A DNA stretch of 64,000 bases from Bacillus pumilus (GTDB lineage: Bacteria; Bacillota; Bacilli; Bacillales; Bacillaceae): the NCBI RefSeq assembly GCF_024498355.1, contig NZ_CP101833.1, positions 2,585,001-2,649,000 of the forward strand, read 5' to 3'. Within the stretch, counting starts at the first letter, position 1. Each line of letters begins with the position of its first letter. The notes under the pieces were generated by a model, which saw only the letters and a program-made list of their open reading frames with translations, was not told the DNA's origin and did not search any database. Shown piece after piece: positions 20,170-29,492 of this stretch. The position numbers were made by a program, and so were the translations under genes.

Positions 20170-20335
20170 CAGCGTGAAGACAAACCCTCGCATTCGGTGT
20201 CAGTTCTGCGTGCTGGTGCTCACGAATATCAAATTCGCTCCGCGCCAGTACTCGGCCTTCCTAGACTTCAAGGGTTTTCATATCACGCTGAAAAGAAGCC
20301 AAAAGGATAAAATGTTTTTTAGTCTTTTGTCCTCT
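20169..20335 (-). repeat. Dispersed structured repeat, copy 2
   Basis: Inverted relative to copies 1 and 3. CAGCGTG begins at 20170 and CACGCTGAA at 20284; the core closely matches copy 1, including GAAGTCTAGGAAG and GAGCGAATTTGA on the minus strand. The hairpin end is 20300-20333. It sits between convergent ytoQ and ytoP, and its hairpin is the only terminator-like structure after ytoP. Unlike copies 1 and 3, the neighbouring hairpin occurs on one side only. Confidence 0.85.
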
Positions 20336-20345
20336 TTTCTATCAT

Positions 20346-21419
20346 TTACACCTGTTGATAAATAGAATCCACCGTGCTTTGATCACAGCTTTTAACAAGA
20401 CGAACAATTAACTCTTTTGCCGCAGCGTAATCATCCACATGCAAGACAGAATGACTTGTATGAATATAGCGCGCGCAAACACCAATCACAGCAGACGGCA
20501 CACCTTGGTTTGAAATATGAACACGTCCAGCATCAGTACCACCCGGTGATACGAAATATTGATATGGAATGTTATTTGTTTCAGCAGTATCGAGTACAAA
20601 GTCTCTCATGCCACGGTGCGTAATCATCGTTCGATCAAAAATACGAAGAAGTGCACCTTTTCCAAGCTGGCCGAATTGTGTTTTGTCACCCGTCACATCA
20701 TTTGCAGGACTCGCATCTAAAGCAAAGAATAGATCCGGCTGAATCATATTAGCTGCTACCTCTGCACCTCTAAGCCCTACTTCTTCCTGAACTGTTGCAC
20801 CCGAATACAGCTGACATGAAAGGGTTTCGTCTTTTAATTCTTTTAATAATTCAATGGCAAGTCCGCAGCCATAGCGGTTATCCCAAGCCTTTGCTAAGAT
20901 CTTTTTTGGATTCGCCATTGGGGTAAAGACCGTTGCAGGGACGATTTGCTGTCCTGGGCGAATGCCAAGCTCTTTTGCCTCTTCCTCGCTATCTGCACCA
21001 ATATCAATGAGCATATCTGACGGCTTCACAGGTTTGCTTTTTTGTTCTGGTGTCAGAAGGTGAGGTGGTGTACTAGACACGACACCAGGAATTGGCCCGT
21101 GATCGGTATGAACGTCCACACGCTGCGCGAGCATCACTTGACTCCACCAGCCGCCAAGTGTTTGAAAACGAATCATCCCGTTTTTCGTAATCGATGAGAC
21201 CATGAAGCCCACTTCATCCATATGGCCAGCCACCATGATGTTTGGTGCCTTTTCCGGCCCCTTGCGTACGCCAAACACTCCGCCAAGACGATCCTGAATC
21301 AGTTCATCGGAATATTTCTCAAGTTCCTTTTTCATAAAAGCACGCACATGGTGCTCATTACCCGGAGTCCCCTGTAATTCTGTTAAATTTCGGAAAAGCG
21401 ACAATGTTTCTTCGTTCAT
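20346..21419 (-). CDS. ytoP: M42-family aminopeptidase YtoP
   Basis: 357 residues. Metallopeptidase of the M42 (glutamyl aminopeptidase/endoglucanase-M) family: metal ligands in GHMDEVGFM (near 66-74), AWDNRYGCG (near 178-186), catalytic [10 protein letters not shown] (near 212-221), a late DASP and the terminal HTSHS. It probably trims N-terminal residues from peptides in a tetrahedral dodecamer. Monocistronic. Confidence 0.93.
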   Translation of the reverse strand: MNEETLSLFRNLTELQGTPGNEHHVRAFMKKELEKYSDELIQDRLGGVFGVRKGPEKAPNIMVAGHMDEVGFMVSSITKNGMIRFQTLGGWWSQVMLAQRVDVHTDHGPIPGVVSSTPPHLLTPEQKSKPVKPSDMLIDIGADSEEEAKELGIRPGQQIVPATVFTPMANPKKILAKAWDNRYGCGLAIELLKELKDETLSCQLYSGATVQEEVGLRGAEVAANMIQPDLFFALDASPANDVTGDKTQFGQLGKGALLRIFDRTMITHRGMRDFVLDTAETNNIPYQYFVSPGGTDAGRVHISNQGVPSAVIGVCARYIHTSHSVLHVDDYAAAKELIVRLVKSCDQSTVDSIYQQV

Positions 21420-21618
21420 TCTACAGTTTACCTCGTTTCTATGTAATAACCATATATATTCCTATAAAAATAACACTCACTTTATACTATAAGAATTCTT
21501 TCGGTTTTCCAAGTATCTCTCCAGAAATTTTGAATATGCTTTTAAGTATTCGGATTTCTTAACATCAATGGACAAGTTTTGTATAATGGAAAAAACAGCA
21601 ATACGGAGGTGCAGCACG

Positions 21619-21933
21619 TTGAAGTTAAAACATGTTTTGATTGGTGCGAGTATTGGCGTAGCCGCTGCAATGATTGCAAAGAAAGTATTTTTCCCTACGT
21701 ATATCTCGTCTGAAAAAGCGTTAAAAATTGTGAAATCTGCTTTTAAACAGCGCGGTCCGATTGATGGCTCTTGGATCTATACTGTACCAGAGCCGTATAC
21801 CGTAAATGGTGAAACGATTGATGTGTACAAATCTGGCATTACACGCTCTGCCTTTGGTGAGCTTGAACAGTACGAAGTCATGATTGATGCAAAAACAGGC
21901 ATGATCGTTGATGTCATTGATTCTGTTGCTTGA
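21619..21933 (+). CDS. ytzB: YtzB, membrane-anchored PepSY protein
   Basis: 104 residues. One N-terminal membrane helix (about 5-22, VLIGASIGVAAAMIAKKVFF) followed by a PepSY domain (about 30-100), a fold linked to protease inhibition or small-ligand binding. The start is TTG at 21619: GGAGGTG is 7 nt upstream and this gives the length of B. subtilis YtzB. An upstream extension of 17 codons is not supported. Confidence 0.9.
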   Translation: MKLKHVLIGASIGVAAAMIAKKVFFPTYISSEKALKIVKSAFKQRGPIDGSWIYTVPEPYTVNGETIDVYKSGITRSAFGELEQYEVMIDAKTGMIVDVIDSVA

Positions 21934-21940
21934 TAAAGAA

Positions 21941-21972
21941 AGCTTCGCAAAGACGTGTCCTTGCGAAGCTTC
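21941..21972. terminator. Bidirectional terminator between ytzB and malS
   Basis: GAAAGCTTCGCAA ... TTGCGAAGCTTC stem followed by seven T; it closes both convergent genes. Confidence 0.9.
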
Positions 21973-21977
21973 TTTTT

Positions 21978-23675
21978 TTATATGGCTTTGATTTTTTTGT
22001 ACACAGGGTGCCACATGGCGTCTTGCACAGTCTGTATGAGATCATCCGGCGTTTCTTCGGCAATCCCTTCGTCAATCGCCGCTTGCGCAACACGGACAGC
22101 CACTGTGGCTGAAACCGTTCGAAGCTGCTCGACACTTGGCAGCATCGCCGCACCTGGTTTTCCGACATTGACCATGCTGGCAATGGCTTCAGCACTCGCC
22201 ACAAACATGCTATTTGTCATCAGACGGGCTTTAGACACAATGGTTCCAAGACCAAGTCCTGGAAAAACAAGGGCATTATTTGCCTGCCCAATTTCATATG
22301 TGACCCCATTGTATTCCACAGGATCAAATGGGCTTCCCGTTGTCACAAGGGCACGTCCTTCTGTCCACTCAATCAGATCCTCCGGCTTTGCTTCTGAAAG
22401 AGGTGTCGGATTAGACATCGGTAAAATCGCTGGGCGCTCGACATGCGACGCCATTTCTTTCACAATTTCCTCTGTAAATGCCCCTCCTACTGTCGAGGTG
22501 CCAATTAAAATGGTAGGTTTAGCCTGCTTGACGACCTCTAACAAATCAATGGAATGCTTTGGACCATTACGCGCATAATCCTTTACTTCCTCAGAATGTC
22601 TTGCATATGGCTTTTGGAAAGGCTGAATTTCAGGTGAATCATCTGTGAGCAATCCATTTTTATCTATACACCAGAAATGGTCATATGATTCCTCTTCTTT
22701 GACCCCATCTCTTACGATAGCATCACGAATTTGCTCTGCTATGCCAATACCTGCTGTACCCGCTCCAAAGATGACGATTCGATGGTCCTTCAGCGGAACC
22801 TTCGATGCTTTTACACATGCCAGAACCGCAGCAAGTGAAACCGCTCCAGTTCCTTGAATATCATCATTGAATGTACAAATACGTTCCTTATATTTCTCCA
22901 AAATGGCGCGGGCATTCTTTGTACCAAAGTCTTCCCAGTGAAGAAGTGCATTCGGAAAGGTGGCGCGGGCAAGCTCAACATATTGATCAATGAACTCATC
23001 ATAGCGCTCTCCTCGAACGCGAGAGTGCTGATTTCCGACATAAAGCGGATCATTCAAGAGACTTTCTTGATTCGTCCCGGCATCAAGCACCACTGCCAGC
23101 ACGCGGCTAGGATCAATACCTGCCGCCGCTGTATAAACAGCCAACTTCCCCACTGAAATGGCTATGCCGCCAACGCCCCAGTCTCCGATGCCTAAAATGC
23201 CTTCTGCATCAGTCGCAACGATTAAGTCAATCGATTCATCGACACCGTAAGAGGCAAAAATCTCTTCCATGCCTTCTAGGTCATCAATGGATAAATAAAG
23301 TCCTCTAGGTTTTCTATACTCATGGCTATAACGCTGAATCGCCGTTCCTACGGTCGGGGTGTATACGATCGGAAGCATTTCCGCCAAATGATCATTTAAT
23401 AATTTGTAAAAAAGCACTTCGTTTCTGTCATGAAGCGCTGTTAAATAAACATTTTTCCCAAGCGCATCTGGCTGTGCTTGGAACTGCTCATATGCACGCT
23501 TCGCCTGGTCTTCTAACGTTAAAACTTTAGGCGGGAGAAATCCCTTTAAACCAAGCTCTTCCCGCTCTTCCTTTGTAAATGCAACCCCTTTGTTTAAATA
23601 AGGGACAGACATGACTTCCATCCCTCTTAATGGTGTCTCGATAACATCACCCTGTACACGATAAAATTGATTCAC
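21978..23675 (-). CDS. malS: NAD-dependent malic enzyme
   Basis: 565 residues, close to B. subtilis MalS (566). It converts malate to pyruvate and CO2 with NAD reduction. Conserved [19 protein letters not shown] near 105, metal/malate site [11 protein letters not shown] near 268-278, and Rossmann motif [12 protein letters not shown] near 305. GTG at 23675 is preferred (AGGAAG 7 nt upstream) over an in-frame GTG six codons earlier. Monocistronic. Confidence 0.95.
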   Translation of the reverse strand: MNQFYRVQGDVIETPLRGMEVMSVPYLNKGVAFTKEEREELGLKGFLPPKVLTLEDQAKRAYEQFQAQPDALGKNVYLTALHDRNEVLFYKLLNDHLAEMLPIVYTPTVGTAIQRYSHEYRKPRGLYLSIDDLEGMEEIFASYGVDESIDLIVATDAEGILGIGDWGVGGIAISVGKLAVYTAAAGIDPSRVLAVVLDAGTNQESLLNDPLYVGNQHSRVRGERYDEFIDQYVELARATFPNALLHWEDFGTKNARAILEKYKERICTFNDDIQGTGAVSLAAVLACVKASKVPLKDHRIVIFGAGTAGIGIAEQIRDAIVRDGVKEEESYDHFWCIDKNGLLTDDSPEIQPFQKPYARHSEEVKDYARNGPKHSIDLLEVVKQAKPTILIGTSTVGGAFTEEIVKEMASHVERPAILPMSNPTPLSEAKPEDLIEWTEGRALVTTGSPFDPVEYNGVTYEIGQANNALVFPGLGLGTIVSKARLMTNSMFVASAEAIASMVNVGKPGAAMLPSVEQLRTVSATVAVRVAQAAIDEGIAEETPDDLIQTVQDAMWHPVYKKIKAI

Positions 23676-23749
23676 CTGCACTCTTCCTTTCACAAGTTCA
23701 TTTTGTCGTTATTTTGTGTGAAAGGCGAAAAAAACATACAGATGATCTT

Positions 23750-24598
23750 TTATCTTCCCGCTTCTCTTTTGACTTCATGTATGATTTGTTCGTCTTCATC
23801 CCACTTCACAGCGCGGTAAATGGCATCATGATAAAACAAGTACCATGCATTTTGTTCTTCTGCGAATGCTTGCCACTTTTGTTTGGCGGGAATCGAAGTC
23901 ATCGGAAAATCGTCATATGCCAGCACCCAAAGTGGATTTTTATGAGCGTGTGTTGGCATGATATCAGCTAAATGAATCGCTGTTTCGCCCTGACTTGTGA
24001 GCGTTAAGATGCTGTGCCCATTGCTGTGACCACCTGTATGATGCAGATGAATTCCTTCTGTCACTTCGATGCTTTCTTCAAATGTGACCACTTGATCTGC
24101 TACAGGCTCCCAGTTTTCTTTCCAATATGTATTTCTTGAGCGAATATTCGGCGCTCTCATCTCATCCCATTCGATTTTGGATGTGATGATTTTTGCCTGC
24201 TGAAAAACAGACACGAGCTGATCACCCTCACGTTTTGTTAACCCGCTGGCATGATCGAAGTGCAGGTGGGTCATTAATACGTAATCAATGTCTGATGGAC
24301 GTAGACCGAGAGCCGCAAGCGATTCCTCCATTTTGGTCTCTTCTGTTACGCCGTAATTTCGTTTTTGTTTATCCGTCAGCTTCCCTGATCCGATGCCGGA
24401 ATCCACTAATAGATGAAGACCATTCCACCGAATGAGAATCGGATCACACCGTAATTCAATTTGATTGCGATCATTCACAGGGTATTTTTTTGACCATAAC
24501 GGCTTTGGCACCACACCGAACATCGCACCGCCGTCCATGTGAGTATCTCCCCCGTTTAACCAGAACAGTTCCATTTCACCTATTTTCATTGTCTCCAT
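23750..24598 (-). CDS. ytnP: Metallo-beta-lactamase-fold lactonase YtnP
   Basis: 282 residues. Zinc motif THLHFDH (near 104-110), further ligands His in TGGHSNGH (near 180) and Asp in [10 protein letters not shown] (near 205). B. subtilis YtnP is a lactonase that degrades a Streptomyces signalling lactone and acyl-homoserine lactones, so quorum quenching is likely. GGAGG precedes the ATG at 24598; the frame extends 17 codons upstream without support. Confidence 0.92.
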   Translation of the reverse strand: METMKIGEMELFWLNGGDTHMDGGAMFGVVPKPLWSKKYPVNDRNQIELRCDPILIRWNGLHLLVDSGIGSGKLTDKQKRNYGVTEETKMEESLAALGLRPSDIDYVLMTHLHFDHASGLTKREGDQLVSVFQQAKIITSKIEWDEMRAPNIRSRNTYWKENWEPVADQVVTFEESIEVTEGIHLHHTGGHSNGHSILTLTSQGETAIHLADIMPTHAHKNPLWVLAYDDFPMTSIPAKQKWQAFAEEQNAWYLFYHDAIYRAVKWDEDEQIIHEVKREAGR

Positions 24599-24675
24599 TG
24601 CTGTCATCCCTCCTTTTTCTATCGTAGCAAATACAGCGGAAATTCGCATGCACCAATCCTCTAAAACATTTCATC

Positions 24676-24716
24676 AAAAAAAGCTGACGCAATCATTCAT
24701 TGCAGCCAGCTTTTTT
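24676..24716 (-). terminator. trmB terminator
   Basis: AGCTGGCTGCAAT-GAATG-ATTGCGTCAGCT stem with TTTTTT on the minus strand, 7 bp beyond trmB. Confidence 0.85.
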
Positions 24717-24722
24717 CTTTTA

Positions 24723-25364
24723 TTATTCTGGATATTTCACTTCTGATCGATAGATGGGTTGTCCTATAGAAGAGAATTTCTCTTCATATTCTGTCATCAC
24801 ATTTCCTTCTAGACCATCCTCATGTAAATCAAGACTTACATACGTTAAAAGGAGTCCGTAAGCAGAAAAGCTCTTTAAGGAATATTCAAATAATCCGCGG
24901 TTATCTGTTTTGAAATGTAATTCACCGCCTGGATGGAGAATATGTTCATATCGCTCTAAAAAGGCTTTAAAGGTCAATCTGCGCTTTTCGTGTCTTGCTT
25001 TTGGCCACGGATCAGAGAAATTCAAATACACCCGGTCAATCTCATTTTCTGCAAACACATCTGTCAGTGTCTCTGCATTAATGTTTAAAAGCTTCACGTT
25101 TTCTACATCTGTTTCTTTGATTTTATCTACTGCTGTCACTATGACACTTTTAAATAATTCAATCCCAATATAGTTGATATCAGGATGAAGCTTGCCCATT
25201 CCAGCAATAAAGCTCCCTTTCCCTGTCCCAACTTCGATATGGATTGGATGATCATTTCCAAACAGCTCATGCCATTTCCCTTTATACTGTTCAGGGTTTG
25301 CTAGAGCAATATGAGCATTTTCAGCTAAGTAATCATCAGCCCATGGTTTATGTCGCATTCTCAA
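24723..25364 (-). CDS. trmB: tRNA (guanine46-N7)-methyltransferase
   Basis: 213 residues, the B. subtilis length. SAM-binding [15 protein letters not shown] near 42-56 and the TrmB signature [16 protein letters not shown] near 115-130. It forms m7G46 in tRNA variable loops. The start is TTG at 25364: GAGGTG is 7 nt before it, and [11 protein letters not shown] is the conserved N-terminus; the ATG two codons on has poorer spacing. Confidence 0.95.
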   Translation of the reverse strand: MRMRHKPWADDYLAENAHIALANPEQYKGKWHELFGNDHPIHIEVGTGKGSFIAGMGKLHPDINYIGIELFKSVIVTAVDKIKETDVENVKLLNINAETLTDVFAENEIDRVYLNFSDPWPKARHEKRRLTFKAFLERYEHILHPGGELHFKTDNRGLFEYSLKSFSAYGLLLTYVSLDLHEDGLEGNVMTEYEEKFSSIGQPIYRSEVKYPE

Positions 25365-25454
25365 TTTGATACACCTCTATTTTCTTTACATTTTATCAAG
25401 ATACCATGAAACATAAAGACCCGCAAGACAGCATCTCATATGTACATATGAAAA

Positions 25455-25480
25455 AGACCAGCCCTTATTTGAGCTGGTCT
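25455..25480 (-). terminator. Terminator read on the minus strand upstream of ytzH
   Basis: AGACCAGC ... GCTGGTCT with TTTTT on the minus strand. The only minus-strand transcript it can stop comes from ytmP after crossing ytzH in antisense. Confidence 0.75.
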
Positions 25481-25552
25481 GCCGCATGTATAAATTGGGC
25501 GCTAAATGCACAGTTTAACCACATAAACGACACGCAAGAAAGGAGCATACGT

Positions 25553-25828
25553 ATGGGATTAAACCGCCAACATCAGCTTCAATTAATCAAAGATATCTTA
25601 ACCGATCACCAGCTGGATTGCTGTGGGACTGTTGCAGAATATGAACAGGTGGGACGCGTCATTCAATTAATGCTGGCGAAAGAGACCCTTGATGCCGATG
25701 TTCGTCAGCTGTTAACAGATATTTATGATTACAGCCAAAAGGGCACCTCTGTCAGTTCAATTGATGCACATATCGAGGAGCATCAATCTCATCTGGCTGA
25801 ATGGGTCGAAAACATTCCACTGTCTTAA
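25553..25828 (+). CDS. ytzH: YtzH-like small protein
   Basis: 91 residues, soluble, helical, with no recognised catalytic motif; YtzH family conserved in Bacillus between trmB and ytmP. AAAGGAG lies 8 nt before the ATG at 25553. Its last 4 bp overlap the 3' end of convergent ytmP, so ytmP mRNA is antisense to the whole gene. Function unknown. Confidence 0.85.
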   Translation: MGLNRQHQLQLIKDILTDHQLDCCGTVAEYEQVGRVIQLMLAKETLDADVRQLLTDIYDYSQKGTSVSSIDAHIEEHQSHLAEWVENIPLS

Positions 25829-26625
25829 TGGATGTTTAACCGTTTTAGCAGTGCGTTTAGCTCCGCTTGCACTTCTTTTTGCGCCTTTTCATTTCCTTTT
25901 CTTTTATGCCAAACGACAAACGATACGGTTTCAGCGAGCACGTACCACGCCATGCGTTTCCGCAAATTGTCTGTCAGCGGGGCGCCGTACATAGAGAGCC
26001 AGCTTTCCCAGTTCTTTTCATCAACATAGTGGTATAAAAGCGGTCCAAGATCAATCGCAGGGTCTGCAATCATTGCCCCATCCCAATCGATCAAATAGAG
26101 CTGGTTTTCATCTGTCAGCAGCCAATTATTATGATTGAGATCACAATGACATACGACCTTATCCTCGAAATGGACTGCCTCCACATGCTTCTCTAAATAC
26201 TGGATGGCACGCGTGATATCAGGTGAATCAATCTGCTCTTTTAAAATGGACTGCTTCAGATGCATCAGAATAGATTCTGGGTCTAGAGAGTGCTTCTCTA
26301 ATCGTTTCAGCATATCGAGCAATTCTTTAGAAGTATGAATTTTTCTTAGCTGCTCCGCCACAGGACGGTCATTCATGTCCTTTGGCTTCAGCTCTCTGCC
26401 GCTCAGCCAATGCTGCGCAGTAATGACATCCCCATTTTCCATCCGTTTTGTCCAGACAAGCTTCGGCACAATGCCTTCAGCTGACAAAACCGCAAGAAAC
26501 GGTGACGTATTGCGTTTTAAAAATAGCTTTTGGTCATTGTGTGTTGCGAAGTACGCATCTCCCGTAGCGCCTCCAGCAGGAGAGATGTGCCATTCGCTAC
26601 CTAATATTTGTCCCAACCAGTTCAT
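25825..26625 (-). CDS. ytmP: YtmP, aminoglycoside/choline-kinase-like phosphotransferase
   Basis: 266 residues with the APH/choline kinase pattern: the Brenner motif VVCHCDLNHNNWLL near 158-171 (catalytic Asp) and metal-binding LIDWDGAMIADPAIDLG near 180-196. The substrate is unknown; relatives phosphorylate small alcohols or amines. Start uncertain: no strong Shine-Dalgarno precedes either ATG 26625 or TTG 26637; the ATG matches the N-terminus remembered for B. subtilis. Confidence 0.88.
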   Translation of the reverse strand: MNWLGQILGSEWHISPAGGATGDAYFATHNDQKLFLKRNTSPFLAVLSAEGIVPKLVWTKRMENGDVITAQHWLSGRELKPKDMNDRPVAEQLRKIHTSKELLDMLKRLEKHSLDPESILMHLKQSILKEQIDSPDITRAIQYLEKHVEAVHFEDKVVCHCDLNHNNWLLTDENQLYLIDWDGAMIADPAIDLGPLLYHYVDEKNWESWLSMYGAPLTDNLRKRMAWYVLAETVSFVVWHKRKGNEKAQKEVQAELNALLKRLNIH

Positions 26626-26688
26626 ATCAATTTTCAACCCATCATTTCTTAAAATATTTTAAATCGTGCTTTTTTAGTCGACAAAATT

Positions 26689-26724
26689 CAGCCGATTGAA
26701 GGTCAATTGGCTGTTTCTTTTTTT
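26689..26724 (+). terminator. Orphan plus-strand terminator
   Basis: CAGCC-ATTGA-AGG-TCAAT-GGCTG stem (one internal mismatch) with TTTCTTTTTTT on the plus strand. No plus-strand gene ends here, because ytmP to the left is on the minus strand. Confidence 0.6.
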
Positions 26725-26748
26725 ATTTATATGATCATAAAAACAAAA

Positions 26749-26790
26749 AGGACAGCTATTGAGAATGAGATGCTAAACAATAGCCGTCCT
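26749..26790 (-). terminator. ytlR terminator
   Basis: AGGACGGCTATTG ... CAATAGCTGTCCT stem followed on the minus strand by TTTTTGTTTTT. It lies 120 bp beyond ytlR; the gap between holds no supported gene. Confidence 0.8.
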
Positions 26791-26910
26791 ATAGATTTTA
26801 TCGCTACCTTCTTATACTCGTCAAGCAAAACTAAAAAATCAGGACAAGAACCTTTTGAAAAGGAAGGCTTTTTTCATGGTTCTGTTGCTGGCACATACGC
26901 CGGCAGTCAT

Positions 26911-27840
26911 TTAAGCACGTAATTTTAAGGATCGTTCACTAGCCTTCACAAAGACAGGAGTTGCGCCGATCACTTCACCATCTGCGTGAAATAAGATTTT
27001 TTCATCTGCCTCCAAGTACACTTCCTCATGCTGAAACAAGGAGACTCCCTTCATCGACAGGTGCTTTCGAAACACCATCGCACTTAGAAACAAGAGGACT
27101 TTGAATGGATTCAAATCCGTGACGACGATCGTTTGAAAGCCTGGCTGCCTTGCACTTGCTTCTGGCGCTGCTTCCAGCCCTCCGCCATAATACGGATGAT
27201 TGCATACGATCACAAACCACACTTGGCGAAAGACTTTTCTCTCATCTTCAATAAAAAGAGCAAGATCAAACGGCTTGAATGACCATAAAGAATGAAGAAA
27301 TGACAGCGGGTAAATGATAAACCCGAGCTTGAGTCGCTTCAACCACTTTTTCCCTCTAAAATGCACCGTTTTCCTCAAGACATGCGCGTCAAACCCAGCA
27401 CCAATATGATTGAGAAAGAGAACAGATTGCGGGCTTTCTGCATGATCGTGAAAAGAACCGAGAGAAAATGTTTTAGTGAGCATTCTCTTTTGCTTTCTCA
27501 CTTCTTTTAACACATCGTGACGATGGATACCGAGCCCCTTCGCTGCGTCATTCCAATGGCCAGCGGGGACAAAACTCAGCTGCACATGATCGATTTCTTT
27601 TAAGCCATTCAGCACTTCATGAATGGTGCCGTCACCGCCAATGATGATCAGGCGCTTCAGCCTGTCATCTTGCATGGCGCTAATCTGTCTCGCCAATACT
27701 TCCGCATGGCCTTCATGCTGGGTGAGAAACGACCGGTATGAGATCTCCACCTTTTGTAACTCTTTCTCTATGCTCCTCCAAATGCGGAGTCCTTTTCCAT
27801 GTCCTGCTGCTGGATTGACGATAAAGTACCATTCATTCAT
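26911..27840 (-). CDS. ytlR: YtlR, diacylglycerol/sphingosine-kinase-family lipid kinase
   Basis: 309 residues. The N-terminal ATP-binding half carries NPAAGHGKG near 9-17 and the hallmark IIGGDGTIHEVLNGL near 71-85; the C-terminal beta-rich half matches DagK/YegS-type enzymes. It probably phosphorylates a lipid; the substrate is unassigned. Downstream of ytlQ by 48 bp; a likely ytlP-ytlQ-ytlR transcript. Confidence 0.92.
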   Translation of the reverse strand: MNEWYFIVNPAAGHGKGLRIWRSIEKELQKVEISYRSFLTQHEGHAEVLARQISAMQDDRLKRLIIIGGDGTIHEVLNGLKEIDHVQLSFVPAGHWNDAAKGLGIHRHDVLKEVRKQKRMLTKTFSLGSFHDHAESPQSVLFLNHIGAGFDAHVLRKTVHFRGKKWLKRLKLGFIIYPLSFLHSLWSFKPFDLALFIEDERKVFRQVWFVIVCNHPYYGGGLEAAPEASARQPGFQTIVVTDLNPFKVLLFLSAMVFRKHLSMKGVSLFQHEEVYLEADEKILFHADGEVIGATPVFVKASERSLKLRA

Positions 27841-27888
27841 ATATTAGCTCCACTCAGGTCTCATGTTACGCGACCTTCCATCATGCCT

Positions 27889-28824
27889 TTAATCGAGCCA
27901 TTCCTGCCTTCTTTTGCTGTCTGATTCACCATAAGCAAGCAATGCCTTTGTCGCCTTAAATTGCTGGTGCTTTGTCGGCGCCGTATTTTTCCGCTGCTTT
28001 TCAAACCATTCTTCAGCCTTCTTCTTATCGACAACCTCCATCCCGTATGGCACTTCAGGTAGGTCAATATAAGAGGTTCGGCTGATCAGGATTTTTTTCA
28101 CAGGAAGGTCTACACCACTTTGCTGTAAAATCTTTGACACTACGGTTCCAGAGCGCAGAAGGCTTGCACAAGGGTTCAAGATGGACTGAACAGCTTTCCC
28201 CGTCGCCCGCTTTTCCCAAAAACGTTCCTTGGATCCGATATATACGCTGTCTGGCTCTGCCTCTAAGAAGGATAAACAGATCACTTCCAGCGGCGTAATG
28301 ATCACGGAGCATAATTCCATCTCAGCTTTTTGAATGAGCAGCACCGGCTTGTACATCACAAAATAAGAATCTGGAAGCTGCCTTGCAAGCATACGCAGCT
28401 TTTCATCATACCGAATGTGATGGGATACGGTTGAAATGTGAGATAGCGTCGAGCTGGCCCATTTTAATTGAACATCATATAGATGATCCTTAAAAAAGTG
28501 AATGAGCTTCGTTTCATCGGTAGGGACGTTTCTGAAGACACCTTGCTCTATATCTGTTGGCTCGTTAAAAAGACTCAGGTCTCGTTCCTTTTTCATATCG
28601 GCTTCTTTTTGCTTTCTCTTTAAGGAGAATTTCTTTCTCTTTTCTTCCTCTTGTTCAGGCGCTTGTTCAAGGGTTTGGTCGACCTGCTGCTGCGCCTCCT
28701 CTTTCGAAGCTCTTTTTAACTCGTCCCATCTTTGTTTTTTCAATCGAATAAACTGATTGATGTAATGATGCGGGTCTTGTTCATATCGTGATATATAATC
28801 TTGGATTTTGATAATTTGCGCCAT
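27889..28824 (-). CDS. ytlQ: YtlQ, nuclease-related-fold protein of unknown function
   Basis: 311 residues. A charged Lys/Glu-rich segment (about 25-95) resembles coiled coil. The C-terminal part (about 120-290), alternating hydrophobic strands (SYFVMYKPVLLI, CSVIITPLEVICLSF), resembles a NERD/restriction-endonuclease-like fold; that is a weak call. GGAGTG precedes the ATG at 28824; the frame extends upstream into thpR, but starting 26 bp after the thpR stop fits an operon. Confidence 0.8.
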   Translation of the reverse strand: MAQIIKIQDYISRYEQDPHHYINQFIRLKKQRWDELKRASKEEAQQQVDQTLEQAPEQEEEKRKKFSLKRKQKEADMKKERDLSLFNEPTDIEQGVFRNVPTDETKLIHFFKDHLYDVQLKWASSTLSHISTVSHHIRYDEKLRMLARQLPDSYFVMYKPVLLIQKAEMELCSVIITPLEVICLSFLEAEPDSVYIGSKERFWEKRATGKAVQSILNPCASLLRSGTVVSKILQQSGVDLPVKKILISRTSYIDLPEVPYGMEVVDKKKAEEWFEKQRKNTAPTKHQQFKATKALLAYGESDSKRRQEWLD

Positions 28825-28849
28825 CTGCTGCTCACTCCAACTTCTAGAA

Positions 28850-29404
28850 TCATTTATGTAGGGTAAATTGTTTGATTGTGTGATAACGTGGGGTTTCTTT
28901 CGGACGTATTTCAAATAAAGCAATACTAGAAACCTCCATCACATATGGCTCTTTACGTAAAGGCGATTGTTCTGCATAAGGCTGATCCGCATTCCATTTG
29001 CGCGCAATCGTCATATGCGGATGAAAAGGTCTCTTTTCGACAGGATGACCTGCTGACAATACGGATTCTTTCACCTTTTCTCTTAAATGCATGAGCGGCC
29101 TGCTTTCACTCGGCTTTGCAAAAAAGACTCTTGGGCGCTCCTTTGTACCAAACTGTCCTAACTCATTCAGCTCTAGCGGAAATGCAGATGCTTCATTTGA
29201 AAGGTTTTCAAGCAGCTGAATGATCTTTTCCAAACGCTCTTTTGGAATGGCTCCTAAAAATACAAGGGTTACATGATAATCACTTGGAGCTGTCCATTTT
29301 TGAAATGACAGTCCGCTCCTTTGATCGATGTCTGTTTTGATTTGATGCGCAAGTTGTTCAGGGATGTGAATCCCAATAAAATAATGACGGCTTTCTGACA
29401 TCAT
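28850..29404 (-). CDS. thpR: RNA 2',3'-cyclic phosphodiesterase (2H family, LigT/ThpR)
   Basis: 184 residues (B. subtilis YtlP). Two catalytic HxT motifs: HVTLVFLG near 46-53 and HPHMTIAR near 128-135. The family opens 2',3'-cyclic phosphates on RNA ends and can ligate tRNA halves in vitro. First gene of the ytlP-ytlQ-ytlR cluster. Confidence 0.92.
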   Translation of the reverse strand: MMSESRHYFIGIHIPEQLAHQIKTDIDQRSGLSFQKWTAPSDYHVTLVFLGAIPKERLEKIIQLLENLSNEASAFPLELNELGQFGTKERPRVFFAKPSESRPLMHLREKVKESVLSAGHPVEKRPFHPHMTIARKWNADQPYAEQSPLRKEPYVMEVSSIALFEIRPKETPRYHTIKQFTLHK

Positions 29405-29492
29405 ATCACCTGTCCTTTTTCAACAAACTTTACGAATCCCCATTGATGATAGTATAACTAAAGAAATGCGGAATGAGAAGAAAGGGTGTCAC

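Noticed and set aside
26707..26922. 71-codon plus-strand frame ending in a glycine/alanine-rich tail
   Set aside because: It spans the strong minus-strand ytlR terminator stem and overlaps the ytlR end; no ribosome-binding site at its ATG.
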